A stretch of DNA of 43,189 nucleotides from Alphaproteobacteria bacterium (lineage in GTDB: Bacteria; Pseudomonadota; Alphaproteobacteria; Rickettsiales; JABCZZ01): positions 1 to 43,189 of the forward strand of contig JABDAT010000010.1 in the NCBI GenBank assembly GCA_013288985.1. The letters run 5' to 3'. Positions 42,877 to 43,189 of this stretch are shown piece by piece (position 1 is the first letter of the stretch; the number at the start of each line of letters is the position of its first letter). Made by a program: the position numbers and the translations under genes. The notes under the pieces were generated by a model, which worked only from the letters and a program-made list of their open reading frames with translations, was not told where the DNA came from and ran no database searches.

Positions 42877-43189
42877 ATGGCTTATATCACTGCTGGTTCT
42901 TTGGGGCGTAGGCTGCATTCCTGTAAGTGAAGCTTACGCCGGTTCCTGCCCGACAGCGGTCTTAAAAGTAACGCAGTATATAACGTCTGAATGCGCCGAT
43001 ACCAGCATTCCTCCCACCAAGCTCATCAGCCCGCTGGTGAAGTGCCTGGCGACGATTCCCGTGGATGCATCCGGCAATTTTGATTGTACGGGAAAGTTTG
43101 GAATTATTCCCGGCACCGCGATGGATATGCTGCTCAATCCTGCGGTTGCAAATTATTTCCGCTCGATTGCCAATATATTGGTGCTGCTG
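42869..43189 (+). CDS. VirB6-like T4SS membrane protein, N-terminal part only (cut by window edge)
   Basis: Open from GTG at 42869 to the end of the window (107 codons). AAGGA lies just upstream, and eight bases overlap virB4. A signal peptide (RWLISLLVLWGVGCI ... SEAYA) covers residues 1-24. The mature start contains several Cys (near 27, 42, 58, 72) and ends in SIANILVLL, the first VirB6-type membrane helix. Position after virB4 and the exported, Cys-containing N-terminus fit the enlarged VirB6 proteins of Rickettsiales. The ATG at 42877 is in another frame and soon stops. Confidence 0.7.
   Translation, partial: MARWLISLLVLWGVGCIPVSEAYAGSCPTAVLKVTQYITSECADTSIPPTKLISPLVKCLATIPVDASGNFDCTGKFGIIPGTAMDMLLNPAVANYFRSIANILVLL

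Noticed and set aside
42877..42930. ATG just after the virB4 stop as start of the next gene
   Set aside because: It is in a different frame and reaches a stop after a few codons; the GTG at 42869 leads into a long frame with a signal peptide.

Overview
The window is 43 kb of a bacterial chromosome, very probably from an alphaproteobacterium. The signs are the three-gene proton-translocating transhydrogenase (pntAA, pntAB, pntB), the Alph_Pro_TM family protein beside a TauE/SafE exporter, and two typical gene orders: miaB-phoH-ybeY-corC and dapF-mtaB-ftsY. A right-end type IV secretion operon (virB3-virB4-virB6-like), an ankyrin protein, several orphan proteins without recognisable homology, and small palindromic repeats inserted in frame into housekeeping genes suggest a host-associated lineage of the Rickettsiales/Holosporales kind. 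The exact taxon cannot be fixed from sequence alone.

Layout. 1-4.6 kb: an EmrAB-TolC-type efflux operon on the minus strand, with a divergent TetR regulator. 4.7-8.5 kb: a degenerate PfkB-fold protein, a DUF2127 membrane protein, a GGDEF diguanylate cyclase and an orphan with a kinase-like motif. 8.6-11.9 kb: the pnt operon, interrupted by an extra small membrane-protein gene. 12-14 kb: an FTR1-type iron permease fused to a predicted beta-barrel, plus a periplasmic cupredoxin, behind a Fur-like site. 14.3-17.2 kb: a secreted nuclease and two orphan proteins. 17.2-20.6 kb: UspA, Alph_Pro_TM, TauE/SafE, a lipoprotein and TsaB. 20.6-27.7 kb: a pterin dehydratase, the miaB-phoH-ybeY-corC cluster, an uncharacterised gene, a GT-C-like membrane protein and a lipoprotein. 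27.8-37.2 kb: erpA, dgt, an orphan, a VOC protein, uvrA, ssb, dapF, mtaB and ftsY. 37.2-43.2 kb: an orphan with a proline/serine-rich linker, the ankyrin protein and the start of the T4SS operon.

The most interesting signal is regulatory. Four orphan genes (229, about 480, 212 and 432 aa), the ankyrin gene and virB3 all carry, just upstream, two heptamers of the type NNGTMAN / NNKNAAN repeated with an 11-bp period. In five of the six a -10-like hexamer follows after exactly 10 nt. This is the geometry of an OmpR/PhoB/CpxR-family response-regulator site replacing the -35 element. It suggests one regulon that couples the secretion machine to a set of candidate effectors.

Three families of small repeats are visible: GC-rich palindromes (intergenic, and one inside mtaB), a purine/pyrimidine tandem block inside uvrA, and AT-rich palindromes built on TTAATGAG-type units. 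No tRNA, rRNA, CRISPR array or insertion sequence was seen. All statements are from reading the sequence; no searches or statistics were run.
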